NCBI RefSeq assembly: GCF_018100985.1
Contig: NZ_JAGJEI010000001.1
Coordinates: 124,001-188,000, forward strand
From: Pseudoalteromonas sp. MMG007
GTDB lineage: Bacteria; Pseudomonadota; Gammaproteobacteria; Enterobacterales; Alteromonadaceae
Direction of reading: 5' to 3'
Length of the DNA stretch: 64,000 nucleotides
Position numbers and translations under genes: made by a program
Shown here: positions 49,755 through 59,708 of the stretch, piece after piece
Layout of the letters: each line of letters begins with the position of its first letter
Position numbering within the stretch: position 1 is the first letter of the stretch
The notes under the pieces: generated by a model
The model's input: the letters and a program-made list of their open reading frames with translations, nothing else
What the model was told of the DNA's origin: nothing
The model's database searches: none

Positions 49755-52007
49755 CTAGTTATTAAGAAAATACGGTCTACGATAGCCAAAAATACCTTGT
49801 TGTAATAATTTTTGTGCATCATAACGGCTTTTACTGCCAAGTCCTTTTAATACAAAATTCAAACTAATACCTGAATCAAAAGTTGCTTGTTCTTGCCCTA
49901 TTAACTGATTTAAATCAGTTTCTATTTGGCGATGGCCAGTAATTTGGATTGCCCAACAGCATGATTCATACTGAAATCCGCTCAATACTTCGATGCTTCG
50001 ATTATTTTCAAGGTCTCGGTGATAACTCGCAATAAATTGCCACTCGTCACTAATAGGAACACTTGTAAATACACCTGCTTGCTCGATTGTATTTCCTGAG
50101 ACATCATTTGCATAGCGATGGTTCAATTGTACTAGCTGATTATTATCACCTTTGTAATCAAGCGTGACATTAGACTGTACCATTTGCTTGCCATCTGTAT
50201 CGTACTGAATGCCCCCAGCAAGATACCAGCGGCGATGCCAATGTAACATGGTTTGTGCTGCAAACAGTGCATTATAATTTGTATCGGAGTTTAGGCCTTG
50301 CTCGGTAGGCTTGGCATCGTCACTTAAATAAAAGATTTGCCCTGCACTAAAGTTAAATACTTCTTCTTGTTTTTTATCAAACAAGCGAGTTGTTGCACCT
50401 AACGTAAATTGGTTAGCGGCAGCTATTCGATCAACCCCAGAAAAACGTACGTCCCTAAATAAGCCATAGTAATCGTCTTGTAATTTGGTGGTATCAAACA
50501 ACCCAATATCTGACTGTTCTTTATTGGAGGTATACAAATATTGAATTTGAGGCTCGAGTGTTTGTACTGCATCTTCAAAAAAGTAAGATGCGTCGCGTTC
50601 AAAATTTAGCTGTGAGTAAAGACGTACTTTAGGAATTGTGCGCGATACGGTATCGCTATATTGCGTACCGGTTAAGTTACCACTTTGCTTATAGTTAGTT
50701 TGTAATAAGCTCACTTCAGATAAAAAAGACCACGCATGCGTTGCGTAGTTATAGCGAGCTTTAGGCTCAATATGAACACGTGTTGCACTTTCAATATCTA
50801 CTTCTGATGAGTCGTTAGTAAAATGACTAATTTCACCTGATAAAGTAAAGTCAAAGTTATCAAAACGCCACGGTGCAGTTTGTGTAAAGTTAATTTGTGG
50901 TACAGCGGTATAAGACTCTAAGTGAGCACCGAGCACTTCGAAATTTTGTACTTTTATATCGGTACGCCACGTCTCACCTAAATGGGTTAGTGAACCTGTA
51001 CGATAAAGTTGAGTGTCCGTTTTGTTGGCATAATTTGAGCCTAAGTCAGTGATGTAGTTATCATCACTTACATTAGTAACATCAACATTTGCACGCCAGT
51101 TTTCACCTAAGTAACTTTGCTGCTGCCAATGAAATATGTAGCGTTCTTCTAAATCAGGTTCTGAGTCGTCGCTATCTAAATATTCAACACCGACTAAACC
51201 TTCATGCTGCTCAGTAAGGTATCTAAACTCAGTTTGTAATTGCAAACCTTTGTTAGACATGTAGCGCGGTGTGATGGTGGCATCAAAATTAGGCGCAATA
51301 TTTAAATAATACGGTGTAACGGCTTCAACCCCATATTTATCAGAGCTTGAGATTGTTGGTGTTAACAGTCCCGATTTACGGCGTTCATCTAATGGGAATG
51401 TAAAATACGGTAAATATAAAACAGGTGTATCTAAAATACGTAAAACTGCATTGTAGGTTTCACCCCAACCTTCTTCGCGAGAGAGGTTAATTTCGTCGGC
51501 TTCTATTTCCCATACTGGTGTATCAGTAGGGCAAGTAGTAAAGCTTGCATTCATTAGCAATAAGCCAGACTGATTAACAGTCAGTTTTTCTGCGCCGCCT
51601 TTGCCTTGTTGTTCGCTCAGGCTGTAATCGGCGCCTAATAAACTCACTTCTGAATTATTTAAATCGGCGTTTAAGCCGGTGCTGTTTACCTTACTAACAT
51701 AATCTTGATAAGTAATTGGCCCTGTTGCATTTAGTAACCCACGCTGTTTGTCTATCAGCGCAGTTTGTGCGGACAAACTCATCTTAAGGGTGTTAATATC
51801 AACATTGCCGGTAAATTCAGCGCTTTGAGTGCCAAGTAGCTCGACATCATCAGCTTGAATGTCAACTTCACCAAGGTTAAGGCCTTCAAGTGGTTGCCAA
51901 GCTCTGGTTTGCATTGAAATGCCACACAGGTTGTGTGCAAGTTCAGTTTCGGCAAGCGATGGTGCGCTAACTACGCTTAGCATCAATATGCCCCAGGTTT
52001 TGCTCAT
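49755..52007 (-). CDS. lptD: LPS assembly outer-membrane protein LptD
   Basis: LptD with LptE inserts lipopolysaccharide into the outer leaflet. The 750-residue precursor has a signal peptide (MSKTWGILMLSVVSAPSLA), an N-terminal OstA jellyroll (about 45-190) and a C-terminal beta-barrel. The four conserved cysteines needed for disulfide maturation are visible: one near the N-terminus (HNLCG), one in TTCPTDTPVW, and a pair in ESCCWAIQI. It heads the operon and diverges from amgK, as in many relatives. Confidence 0.96.
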   Translation of the reverse strand: MSKTWGILMLSVVSAPSLAETELAHNLCGISMQTRAWQPLEGLNLGEVDIQADDVELLGTQSAEFTGNVDINTLKMSLSAQTALIDKQRGLLNATGPITYQDYVSKVNSTGLNADLNNSEVSLLGADYSLSEQQGKGGAEKLTVNQSGLLLMNASFTTCPTDTPVWEIEADEINLSREEGWGETYNAVLRILDTPVLYLPYFTFPLDERRKSGLLTPTISSSDKYGVEAVTPYYLNIAPNFDATITPRYMSNKGLQLQTEFRYLTEQHEGLVGVEYLDSDDSEPDLEERYIFHWQQQSYLGENWRANVDVTNVSDDNYITDLGSNYANKTDTQLYRTGSLTHLGETWRTDIKVQNFEVLGAHLESYTAVPQINFTQTAPWRFDNFDFTLSGEISHFTNDSSEVDIESATRVHIEPKARYNYATHAWSFLSEVSLLQTNYKQSGNLTGTQYSDTVSRTIPKVRLYSQLNFERDASYFFEDAVQTLEPQIQYLYTSNKEQSDIGLFDTTKLQDDYYGLFRDVRFSGVDRIAAANQFTLGATTRLFDKKQEEVFNFSAGQIFYLSDDAKPTEQGLNSDTNYNALFAAQTMLHWHRRWYLAGGIQYDTDGKQMVQSNVTLDYKGDNNQLVQLNHRYANDVSGNTIEQAGVFTSVPISDEWQFIASYHRDLENNRSIEVLSGFQYESCCWAIQITGHRQIETDLNQLIGQEQATFDSGISLNFVLKGLGSKSRYDAQKLLQQGIFGYRRPYFLNN

Positions 52008-52063
52008 TTATTAACCTTAATGCTGTGTGATTAAATATAATCTACACATAATAAAGGAAAATA

Positions 52064-52090
52064 ATGGCAAATACAGTAATTGACCTATAA
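52064..52090 (+). other. Possible 8-codon leader peptide before amgK
   Basis: AAAGGAAAATA followed by an ATG encodes MANTVIDL and stop, 19 bases before the likely amgK start. Its ribosome site is much better than that of amgK. Translation through it could feed ribosomes to amgK, but it may be chance. Confidence 0.3.
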
Positions 52091-52109
52091 AAATAGATAT
52101 CACTATAAA

Positions 52110-53111
52110 ATGACACGCTTTGAGAATTTACAACAATTTATAAACGTACAGCTTAATGCCAAATCGCATACTCTAAATGCCATTACGGGAGATGCGAGCT
52201 TTCGTCGTTATTACCGTCTAAATCATAATAATAAACAGTTAATAGTGATGGACTCAGAACCGAAAAAAGTAAATAACGAGCCGTATATTTCGTTAAATAA
52301 AGTGTTTACTGAACAAGGCTTTTTGCTTCCCTCCATAATTGCAAGTGACGAACACCAAGGCTTTTTTATATTAAGTGATTTAGGGTCTACTCATTTAGCC
52401 GATATGCTCGATGACAAAAATAAAATAGAGCATTACCAAGCATTAATCAGTTTAAGTGCGCAGTGGGCAAAAACGCCTGCAGCTTCAGCCATGCAAGCTT
52501 ATAGCAAAGATTTCATCCAACTTGAGCTAGGCATATTTAGCCAATGGTTAGTGAGTGATTTTATAAGTGAATCACTCACTACTGAGCAGTTAGCTGTGTG
52601 GCACTCAAGCTGCGAGTTACTTGCAAGCATCATGCTTAAACAGCCAACGGTGACAGTTCACCGCGATTATCACAGTCGTAATATTATGCATAGCAACGGC
52701 CAATGGGCCATTATTGATTATCAAGACGCCGTACAAGGCCCACTTTGCTATGACCTAGTATCGCTATTGCGCGATTGCTACTACAAACTACCTGAAAGTG
52801 AGTTATCAAGCTTACTTGATTTTGCTTATAAAGAATTTATCGCTCAAGGGTTAATAAAAAATGCCTCTTTTAGTGAATTTAAATATTGGTTTGATTTCAC
52901 CGGTATTCAGCGCCATTTAAAAGCTGCGGGTATATTTTGTCGGCTATATTTACGGGATTCAAAAACAGGTTATTTAGATAATATTCTACCAACACTCGAT
53001 TACATTGTTGAAGTAGCCGCACATTACCCAGAGCTTAGTGATTTAAGTGAGTGGATAAAGAATACAATTGTGCCAAAAGTTACAAAGCAACTTGCTGTGG
53101 AGCGTACATGA
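52110..53111 (+). CDS. amgK: N-acetylmuramate/N-acetylglucosamine kinase AmgK
   Basis: AmgK phosphorylates MurNAc at the anomeric position in the recycling route that bypasses de novo UDP-MurNAc synthesis. The 333-residue protein is an aminoglycoside-phosphotransferase-like kinase. The catalytic loop is VTVHRDYHSRNIM, the metal motif is WAIIDYQDAVQGP, and the N-terminal strand is ITGDASFRRYYR. I use the ATG at 52110, since an upstream TTG gives an atypical N-terminus. The stop overlaps the murU start (ATGA). The pair next to lptD is conserved in many proteobacteria lacking MurQ. Confidence 0.9.
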   Translation: MTRFENLQQFINVQLNAKSHTLNAITGDASFRRYYRLNHNNKQLIVMDSEPKKVNNEPYISLNKVFTEQGFLLPSIIASDEHQGFFILSDLGSTHLADMLDDKNKIEHYQALISLSAQWAKTPAASAMQAYSKDFIQLELGIFSQWLVSDFISESLTTEQLAVWHSSCELLASIMLKQPTVTVHRDYHSRNIMHSNGQWAIIDYQDAVQGPLCYDLVSLLRDCYYKLPESELSSLLDFAYKEFIAQGLIKNASFSEFKYWFDFTGIQRHLKAAGIFCRLYLRDSKTGYLDNILPTLDYIVEVAAHYPELSDLSEWIKNTIVPKVTKQLAVERT

Positions 53112-53767
53112 AAGCAATGATTTTAGCCGCAGGGCGCGGCAAGCGAATGATGCCGCTAACGCAAAATATGCCAAAGCCCATGTTAAAAGTGGCTGAAAAA
53201 CCACTTATTGAGCACCATATAAATAATCTAAAGGCGGCGGGTATTACTGACATTGTAATAAACCTCGCTTGGCAAGGTGATAAAATTAAAGATTATTTTA
53301 AAGATGGCAGCCAATTTGGTGTGTCTATAAATTACAGCCAAGAGGTTGAGGGCGGCCTTGAAACAGCCGGTGGAATTATTCAGGCGTTACCGCTGTTAGG
53401 TGATTCGTTCATTGTTATAAATGGCGATGTATACACCGATTACGATGTAAGTGCGCTCAAGCAGCTTCATTTACAATCAGGCGAAGCGCATATAGTACTA
53501 ATAGAAAACCCGCCGCATAACCCTGATGGCGACTTTACATTAAGTCATTTATCGGATGAGAGCCAAAAATATACGTTTTCAGGGATCAGTCGATATCACG
53601 CTGACTTTTTTAAAGGGTTAGCCCATGGAGTTCGGCCTTTAGGGCCAATATTACGTGAAAAGTTAAATGAACATTTAGTCTCTACTGAGCTCTATATTGG
53701 TCAATGGGATGACATTGGCACGCCAGCGCGTTTGGATGAATTAAACAAACGTTTAAAAGCGCAGTAA
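53108..53767 (+). CDS. murU: N-acetylmuramate-1-phosphate uridylyltransferase MurU
   Basis: MurU makes UDP-MurNAc from MurNAc-1-phosphate and UTP. The 219-residue nucleotidyltransferase has the N-terminal signature MILAAGRGKRMMPLT and conserved PKPMLKVAEKPLI. GGLETAGGI contacts the nucleotide, and NGDVYTDYD provides metal binding. The ATG overlaps the amgK stop by four bases, so they are translationally coupled. Together they complete a fosfomycin-insensitive peptidoglycan recycling path. I rejected an earlier in-frame start inside amgK. Confidence 0.93.
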   Translation: MKAMILAAGRGKRMMPLTQNMPKPMLKVAEKPLIEHHINNLKAAGITDIVINLAWQGDKIKDYFKDGSQFGVSINYSQEVEGGLETAGGIIQALPLLGDSFIVINGDVYTDYDVSALKQLHLQSGEAHIVLIENPPHNPDGDFTLSHLSDESQKYTFSGISRYHADFFKGLAHGVRPLGPILREKLNEHLVSTELYIGQWDDIGTPARLDELNKRLKAQ

Positions 53768-53796
53768 ATATTAATTTAAAAAAGGCAGTATTATAA

Positions 53797-54657
53797 ATGT
53801 GGGGAAAAATTCTCGGTTTTTGTTTTGGCTTTATGTTTGGCAAAATTTTTGGTGCCATATTAGGTTTATACCTAGGCCATTTATTTGATAAAAGTCTTAA
53901 AAACGATTTTGATAAAGCGGGTGGCTTTTCAAGCTTATTTAAAGGCGACGATGTGCATGAACGCCAAGCGTTGTTTTTTTCAAGTTGCTTTGCGGTTATG
54001 GGGCACATTGCAAAATCGAATGGTCGTGTAAGCGAAGTACATATAAAAGCAGCTAATTTATTTATGGATGAAATGGGCTTAAAAGGTGATGAGCGCCGCG
54101 AAGCCCAACATGCATTTCAAGCGGGTAAAGAAAGTGATTTCTCTTTAAAAGAAACCGTAAGCGATTTTAAGGAGCGCTTTACTACTCGCCACGATTTATT
54201 GCAGCTGTTTTTAGAAATACAAATTCAAATGGCGTTTTCTGATGGTGTATTAGCTGAACAAGAAAAGCAGTTATTAGCGCAGGTAAGTAAGCAGCTAGGT
54301 ATTTCTAAACCTCACTTTGCATTTGTTTTAAAACGCTACCAAGCTGAGTTTAATTTTAGACAGCAACAGCAGCGTTATAAACAGCAGCAACAAGGTCAAA
54401 GTAGTAGCTACCGTGAAGGTTCTGGGCACCATGTGCCGCCAGATAATAGTATGAACCGCTCACAAGCACTTGCGCTACTAGGGTTAAATAGCGATGCAAC
54501 TGCGCGAGAGATTAAAGTCGCATATCGAAAATTAATGGCGCAGCATCATCCTGATAAACTTGTGTCGCAAGGGTTACCAAAGCATATGATGGAAGTTGCG
54601 GTTAAAAAAAGCCAAGACATACAGGCCGCTTACGAGTACTTAAAAAAGGCGGCGTAA
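53797..54657 (+). CDS. djlA: Membrane-anchored co-chaperone DjlA
   Basis: This DnaJ-like co-chaperone has 286 residues. An N-terminal glycine-rich membrane helix (about 4-28, GFMFGKIFGAILG) is followed by a TerB-like central domain (about 55-180), a Gln-rich linker (about 185-205) and a C-terminal J domain with the HPD motif in AQHHPDK. It works with DnaK at the inner membrane; in E. coli it induces colanic acid when overexpressed. djlA beside lptD is a classic arrangement. Its last 18 bases overlap the convergent DUF3530 gene. Confidence 0.95.
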   Translation: MWGKILGFCFGFMFGKIFGAILGLYLGHLFDKSLKNDFDKAGGFSSLFKGDDVHERQALFFSSCFAVMGHIAKSNGRVSEVHIKAANLFMDEMGLKGDERREAQHAFQAGKESDFSLKETVSDFKERFTTRHDLLQLFLEIQIQMAFSDGVLAEQEKQLLAQVSKQLGISKPHFAFVLKRYQAEFNFRQQQQRYKQQQQGQSSSYREGSGHHVPPDNSMNRSQALALLGLNSDATAREIKVAYRKLMAQHHPDKLVSQGLPKHMMEVAVKKSQDIQAAYEYLKKAA

Positions 54658-55569
54658 AAAACCGTCTATTTCTTTGCTTAAACGTGCATGCTGCTGTGGG
54701 GCGTTTCGCATACCAAAAAGCTGGCGCTGACGATAATCAAACTTAGCGTTTCTGTTAACCCAGCGCTTGCGGTTTTTAAGGCTAAGTAAAATGTCAGTAC
54801 TGTCGTTTGTGTAGTAAATATCAAGTAACGCAGGGGTTACTAGCGATGTTGCTTGGCTTAATTCTTCATTGCGTTGAGCATTCGGTAAGTAGCTGCTTAG
54901 GCTAATAAATGCATTGATTTTAGACTCTGGGAAATCTGCATAATACTCAAGTAACATGCCTGCACTCGCTCCTTGCGCAATGACAACAATATTATTAGGC
55001 TCAGCCATCGCTGTTTGATAGAGCGCTTCATAGCGCAGTATTAAATTAGTTTTATAGTCATCAAGCACGTCGTTATTTATAAGCTCAGTTGCACTTACAT
55101 AGTGTGGCTCTTCGCTTTGCTTGGCAGGCTCATTTGCATTATCTTTTGATTCGTTTACAGCTGGCTTCTCTGGAGCGTCAGTAGGCGTAGCAGGCTTCAT
55201 TTTTTTTGCTTGCCAATCTATATCTGGCACAGTCATGGCGTAGGTTGTATAACCTAAATTGTTTAGCTCTTTACGAAGAAAATTCATACCAGAATTATTA
55301 GTTGGCACAGAATGCCAATCCGGAATAAGTAAAACGACTCCTCTAAAGTTACTGCTCATATATTCGCTATAAAGGCTTAAAAACTCGGTATCGCCAGCAA
55401 GAATTGGTTTTATTTCAGTACTGGGGAGTAGGCTTTCAATATCGCTGTTTTCAATACTGGAAAGTGCAGGAGGGGCAATATGTTCAACCGCAGTTGCAGG
55501 TGCTAAAAAAACTGCGCAGCTAAACGCTAAGCAACACAAAATCTTTTTAAATAATTGCAAAAAAACCAT
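54640..55569 (-). CDS. DUF3530 family alpha/beta-hydrolase-like exported protein
   Basis: The 309-residue protein has a signal peptide (about 1-27, LFKKILCCLAFSCAVFLAPATA). The body resembles an alpha/beta hydrolase: a Ser-containing nucleophile elbow VIAQGASAGMLLEYY and an RGVVLLIPDWHSVPTN region match DUF3530. A low-complexity Lys/Glu/Pro/Ala segment (about 120-155) interrupts the fold. The function is unknown. It converges with djlA with an 18-base overlap and is followed upstream by rluA in the same direction but about 80 bp apart. Confidence 0.8.
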   Translation of the reverse strand: MVFLQLFKKILCCLAFSCAVFLAPATAVEHIAPPALSSIENSDIESLLPSTEIKPILAGDTEFLSLYSEYMSSNFRGVVLLIPDWHSVPTNNSGMNFLRKELNNLGYTTYAMTVPDIDWQAKKMKPATPTDAPEKPAVNESKDNANEPAKQSEEPHYVSATELINNDVLDDYKTNLILRYEALYQTAMAEPNNIVVIAQGASAGMLLEYYADFPESKINAFISLSSYLPNAQRNEELSQATSLVTPALLDIYYTNDSTDILLSLKNRKRWVNRNAKFDYRQRQLFGMRNAPQQHARLSKEIDGFLRRLF

Positions 55570-55650
55570 AACACACCCAATTAAAAGCCATTAGTTGGGT
55601 ATCGGCCTAGTTAACTAAAAGTTTAATAATTTAGTTAGTCATTGAGCTTA

Positions 55651-56304
55651 TTAAAATTCAGGGTCAGCCTCAAAAGTAAGTACTTGCTCAGTAACAGGGT
55701 GCTTTAATGTAAGCATTTGCGCGTGTAATTGTAAGCGAGGAGCAGCAGCGAGTGCATCTTTATGTGCGTATAACCTATCACCTAAAATAGGGTGGCCAAG
55801 GCTTAACATATGCACACGCAATTGATGCGAACGCCCTGTTATTGGAGTGAGCTCAACGCGGGTAGCATTAGCTTCGCGCTCAAGTATTTTATAATGTGTA
55901 AGCGAAGGTTTACCCCTTTCATGGTCAACCATTTGTTTAGGACGATTAGGCCAGTCGCAAATAAGCGGTAAATCTACTGAACCTGTAGGGTGGTCAAGCT
56001 GCCCATATACACGTGCAATGTAACGTTTTGCGGTTTCGCGTTCCTGAAATTGCATACTTAAATGCCTATGCGCTGCTTTATTCATTGCTAAACACAATAT
56101 ACCTGAGGTCGCCATATCTAAACGATGGACTATTTTAGCTGTGGGAAAAACGCGATTAACGCGGTTAATTAAACTATCGGCATGTTTTGGATCTTTACCC
56201 GGAACCGTTAATAACTCACTTGGCTTATTAACAATGAGCAAGTCGTCATCTTGATACAGTATGGTTAAATACGGACTCATTGGGGGATTGTAATTAACTA
56301 ACAC
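55651..56304 (-). CDS. rluA: Dual-specificity pseudouridine synthase RluA
   Basis: RluA isomerises U746 of 23S rRNA and U32 of several tRNAs. The 217-residue protein begins NYNPPMSPYLTILYQDDDLL, matching E. coli RluA. The catalytic Asp lies in IVHRLDMATSG, with LICDWPNRPKQ and ITGRSHQLRVHM further on. No S4 domain is present, which separates it from RluB/C/D. It is single and transcribed leftward from 56304. Confidence 0.95.
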   Translation of the reverse strand: MLVNYNPPMSPYLTILYQDDDLLIVNKPSELLTVPGKDPKHADSLINRVNRVFPTAKIVHRLDMATSGILCLAMNKAAHRHLSMQFQERETAKRYIARVYGQLDHPTGSVDLPLICDWPNRPKQMVDHERGKPSLTHYKILEREANATRVELTPITGRSHQLRVHMLSLGHPILGDRLYAHKDALAAAPRLQLHAQMLTLKHPVTEQVLTFEADPEF

Positions 56305-56424
56305 GGCCGACCTCAGTAATTTTGCAGGGCGCTATTTTAGGGGAGCAAAGGAAAAGGCTCAAGGAAAACATTCACAGCCTGTACAAAGGCTCCTAGCTTG
56401 TATGCAGTTTTCTAATGCATAAAA

Positions 56425-56450
56425 AAAGCGCGATATAAATACCGCGCTTT
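56425..56450 (-). terminator. rapA terminator
   Basis: AAAGCGCG / CGCGCTTT stem with a 10-base loop. On the minus strand it ends in T residues just after rapA. Confidence 0.8.
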
Positions 56451-56507
56451 ATTAAGCTGTCATTTTCAATTTTTTACTAACGTCTGACAGCTATAAACTT
56501 AAAAACC

Positions 56508-59402
56508 TTAGTGCGAAACTACAATTAAGCGAATTGCATCAAGTTGTAACTGCGCTTTTTCAATATGCGTAGTCAGCTCGCTGCGCTGCTTATCGAAGAA
56601 AGTAATTTCCTCTTGGCGAATATTCGGGTTAATTTGTTTAAGGGCTTCTAAACGAGATTGCTCTTCACCTAGCGTACTTTGCATTTTAGTTAAAGAGGCT
56701 TCACGAATCACTTCTAGTTTTTCTTGCGCCATATCTTTTGCATTGCTGATCATTGGGTGAATAGCACTTTGCAGTGCACCAGCAAGTTTACTTGCAGTTT
56801 GGCGGCCCACAGCAGAAAGCTGTTGGTTAAAGCCATCAAACGCTACGTTTTCACCTAAGTTATTACCTGCTTTATCAAGTAATATACGAATAGGCGTTGG
56901 CGGTAAAAAGCGACCCACTTGCAATACTTTTGGCGCCATTGCTTCGGCAACAAATATCAACTCAACAAAAAAGGTACCCGGTGGCAATTTTTTGTTTTTA
57001 AGCAGTGCAACCGATGCGCTACCAAAGTCGTCGTCACAAATCATGTCCATAGTGCCTTGCACCATTGGGTGATCCCAGCTAATGAAATGTACATCTTCTT
57101 GCGAAAGTGCAGTATCGCGGTCAAACGTAACTGTCATACCGTCTTCTTTTAAGCTTGGGAACGAGGCGTTTAGCATATGCTCTGTTGGCTTTAATATAAT
57201 CGTGTTTTCGCCTTTGTCTTCTTGGCTTACGCCGAAGGTGTCGAATACGTTGATCATGTAACTTGGAAGCTCAAACTGATTGTCGAGTTTTTCAATGTCA
57301 GTAACCAAAGAGTCGGCAGCACCTTGGCCAGAAGAATGCAGCTCTAATAAACGGTCTCGTCCACTTTCCATTTTTTTACGTAGCACGGCATTTTGTTGCG
57401 ATACTTGTTCTAGCATTGGATCTAGCTCGTCTTCATCACAGTTATGCGCTGAAATGTATTCAAGTAAATCTTCGCGAAACTCTTTATACAATAACTGACC
57501 AGTAGTTGATGTGGTTTCAAAGGCATCTAGGCCTTCGTTGTACCAACGCAATAATACTTCTTGAGCTGTGTTTTCAAAATATGGCACGTGAATATTCACG
57601 TCTTGTGTTTGACCTATGCGGTCAAGTCGGCCAATACGTTGCTCAAGTAAATCAGGGTTTAGTGGTAAATCAAATAACACTAAATGATGTGAGAACTGAA
57701 AATTACGACCTTCTGAGCCAATTTCTGAACACAATAGTATTTGTGCGTTGTCGTATTCGTCGGCAAAAAATGCAGCTGCGCGGTCACGCTCTATAATCGA
57801 CATACCTTCGTGGAAAACCGAGGCCTTAATCGCTTCGCGTTCACGCAATATTTGCTCAAGGCTAATGGCGGTTTCGGCTTTGGCACAAATAAGGAGTACT
57901 TTTTCGTGTTTAAGCGTTTTAAGTGTTTCGATTAACCAATCTACACGTGGGTCAAATAATCCCCAGCTTGCACTTTCGCCCTCAAACTCTTGAAATATTT
58001 TTTCTGGAAAAAGAGCGCGATGTGCACTTAGTTCAGCGTTTTGAATACCACCCATGTTACCTAGTACCGACATAGCTGTTTTGTACTGCTTTGGTAATGC
58101 CATTGGGTAGGCGTGTAATTTACGACTAGGGTAGCCATCAATGCCACTACGACTGTTTCTAAATAATATACGGCCAGTACCGTGACGATCGAGCAGCATG
58201 TTGAGTATTTCTTTACGAGCTGGTAAATCACCTTGCTGTGCTTTTGCAAGAATATCGGTAATGTCGGTTTCTTTTAATAGCTCAATAAGTGTCGCTTTAG
58301 CGGCATCGTCGAGTGCTTGCTCTTGCAATAACTGATTTGCAGCCTCTGCTACGTCTTTATAATTTGCTTCTTCTTCTTTAAATACGTCGTAGTCGTAAAA
58401 ACGGTCTGGGTCGAGTAGTTGTAAGCGCGCAAAGTGACTGCTATGACCTAGTTGATCAGGTGTAGCGGTAAGTAAAATAAGGCCTGGAATATCTTGGCTA
58501 AGTTCAGCCATTCGTTGATATTCAGTACTTGGTTTTCCATTATTAATGCTTAAGTGGTGCGCTTCATCAACAACGAGTAAGTCCCAGTCAGCAAGTGTTG
58601 CTTGTTCAAACCAACGTTTTTTCTTAGTTAAAAACTCAAGGCTTGTAAGCACTAGCTGCTCTGTATCAAATACGTTTGGCGAATCGGCAAAGGCTTCGTC
58701 ACAGCGCTCTTCATCAAAAATAGAAAAACGTAAGTTAAAGCGACGTAGCATTTCTACTAACCATTGATGTTGAAGGTTTTCAGGCACAACAATAAGTACG
58801 CGGCTTGCACGGCCACTAATTATTTGTTGGTGTAAAATCATGCCCGCTTCAATGGTTTTACCTAGGCCTACTTCATCAGACAGTAATACGCGTGGTGCAA
58901 AACGTTTACCTACTTCCTGGGCAATATAAAGCTGATGCGGAATAAGGTTGGCGCGTTGGCCAATTAAGCCCTTAATAGGTGATTGCTGGCGTTCAAACTG
59001 GTGCTGCCAAGTTTGGTAGCGAAGTGTATAACGATCAAAGCGATCTATTTGGCCTGCAAATAAACGATCTTGTGGTTTATTAAACTTAATAAAATGATCT
59101 AGAAAGGTTTCTTTTAACTTTGCTTCTTCGCCGGTATCAACACGTGACCCTACATAGCAAAGTAATTCACCTTGAACTTCAATAGACTCTACTTCTAATT
59201 CCCATTCTTCAACGCTTTTGATCACATCGCCAGGATTAAATGCCACACGGGTAACAGGTGCTTCTGCTGTAGAATAAACACGGTTTTCACCACTGGCAGG
59301 AAATAAAATGCTGACCTGACGGCCCTCAATGGCAACTACGGTGCCTAATCCTAAATCTGACTCTGTATCACTGATCCAACGCTGACCTAAGGAAAAATTC
59401 AT
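56508..59402 (-). CDS. rapA: RNA polymerase recycling ATPase RapA (HepA)
   Basis: RapA is a Swi2/Snf2 ATPase that binds RNA polymerase and aids its recycling. The 964-residue protein starts MNFSLGQRWISDTESDLGLG, which matches E. coli RapA. I use this ATG because the 20 residues an upstream start would add have no counterpart. Domains: N-terminal Tudor-like (about 1-110), helicase lobe 1 with LLSDEVGLGKTIEAGM and the DEAH box, lobe 2 with GSEGRNFQF and QRIGRLDRIGQ, then the C-terminal region. It is a monocistronic gene, divergent from the PIN-PhoH gene. Confidence 0.97.
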   Translation of the reverse strand: MNFSLGQRWISDTESDLGLGTVVAIEGRQVSILFPASGENRVYSTAEAPVTRVAFNPGDVIKSVEEWELEVESIEVQGELLCYVGSRVDTGEEAKLKETFLDHFIKFNKPQDRLFAGQIDRFDRYTLRYQTWQHQFERQQSPIKGLIGQRANLIPHQLYIAQEVGKRFAPRVLLSDEVGLGKTIEAGMILHQQIISGRASRVLIVVPENLQHQWLVEMLRRFNLRFSIFDEERCDEAFADSPNVFDTEQLVLTSLEFLTKKKRWFEQATLADWDLLVVDEAHHLSINNGKPSTEYQRMAELSQDIPGLILLTATPDQLGHSSHFARLQLLDPDRFYDYDVFKEEEANYKDVAEAANQLLQEQALDDAAKATLIELLKETDITDILAKAQQGDLPARKEILNMLLDRHGTGRILFRNSRSGIDGYPSRKLHAYPMALPKQYKTAMSVLGNMGGIQNAELSAHRALFPEKIFQEFEGESASWGLFDPRVDWLIETLKTLKHEKVLLICAKAETAISLEQILREREAIKASVFHEGMSIIERDRAAAFFADEYDNAQILLCSEIGSEGRNFQFSHHLVLFDLPLNPDLLEQRIGRLDRIGQTQDVNIHVPYFENTAQEVLLRWYNEGLDAFETTSTTGQLLYKEFREDLLEYISAHNCDEDELDPMLEQVSQQNAVLRKKMESGRDRLLELHSSGQGAADSLVTDIEKLDNQFELPSYMINVFDTFGVSQEDKGENTIILKPTEHMLNASFPSLKEDGMTVTFDRDTALSQEDVHFISWDHPMVQGTMDMICDDDFGSASVALLKNKKLPPGTFFVELIFVAEAMAPKVLQVGRFLPPTPIRILLDKAGNNLGENVAFDGFNQQLSAVGRQTASKLAGALQSAIHPMISNAKDMAQEKLEVIREASLTKMQSTLGEEQSRLEALKQINPNIRQEEITFFDKQRSELTTHIEKAQLQLDAIRLIVVSH

Positions 59403-59708
59403 GTATGTCTCGTCTATGAAGAAAAAGGCGGCTATGTTACCTGTTACATAACACCACTGCAAGGCGCTATTTGGCTCACTTTTAATTAATTTTGTAAGTG
59501 TTAATTATTACTATTAAAACCGCTCGCTTATGGCTCTTTTTTGGGTAAATAAAAACTATATCATGCTTGTAATAAAACAGACTTTTATGACAAATAGACT
59601 AAACTTACATTATGCCTTAGCAATTAAGTATTGTAGGTTTGAACTTAGGCCCGTTTTACTTAGTTATTTTGGTATAGCATAAAAATCATAAAACGTAAGG
59701 AAAGTGCT
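59403..59708. other. Divergent promoter region rapA / PIN-PhoH
   Basis: About 300 bp of AT-rich non-coding DNA. A TAAGGAAAG ribosome site lies before the rightward gene. No clear operator or structured RNA was seen. Confidence 0.45.

Noticed and set aside
59403..59462. Twenty extra N-terminal residues for RapA
   Set aside because: E. coli RapA begins at the equivalent of MNFSLGQRW; the additional residues are not conserved.
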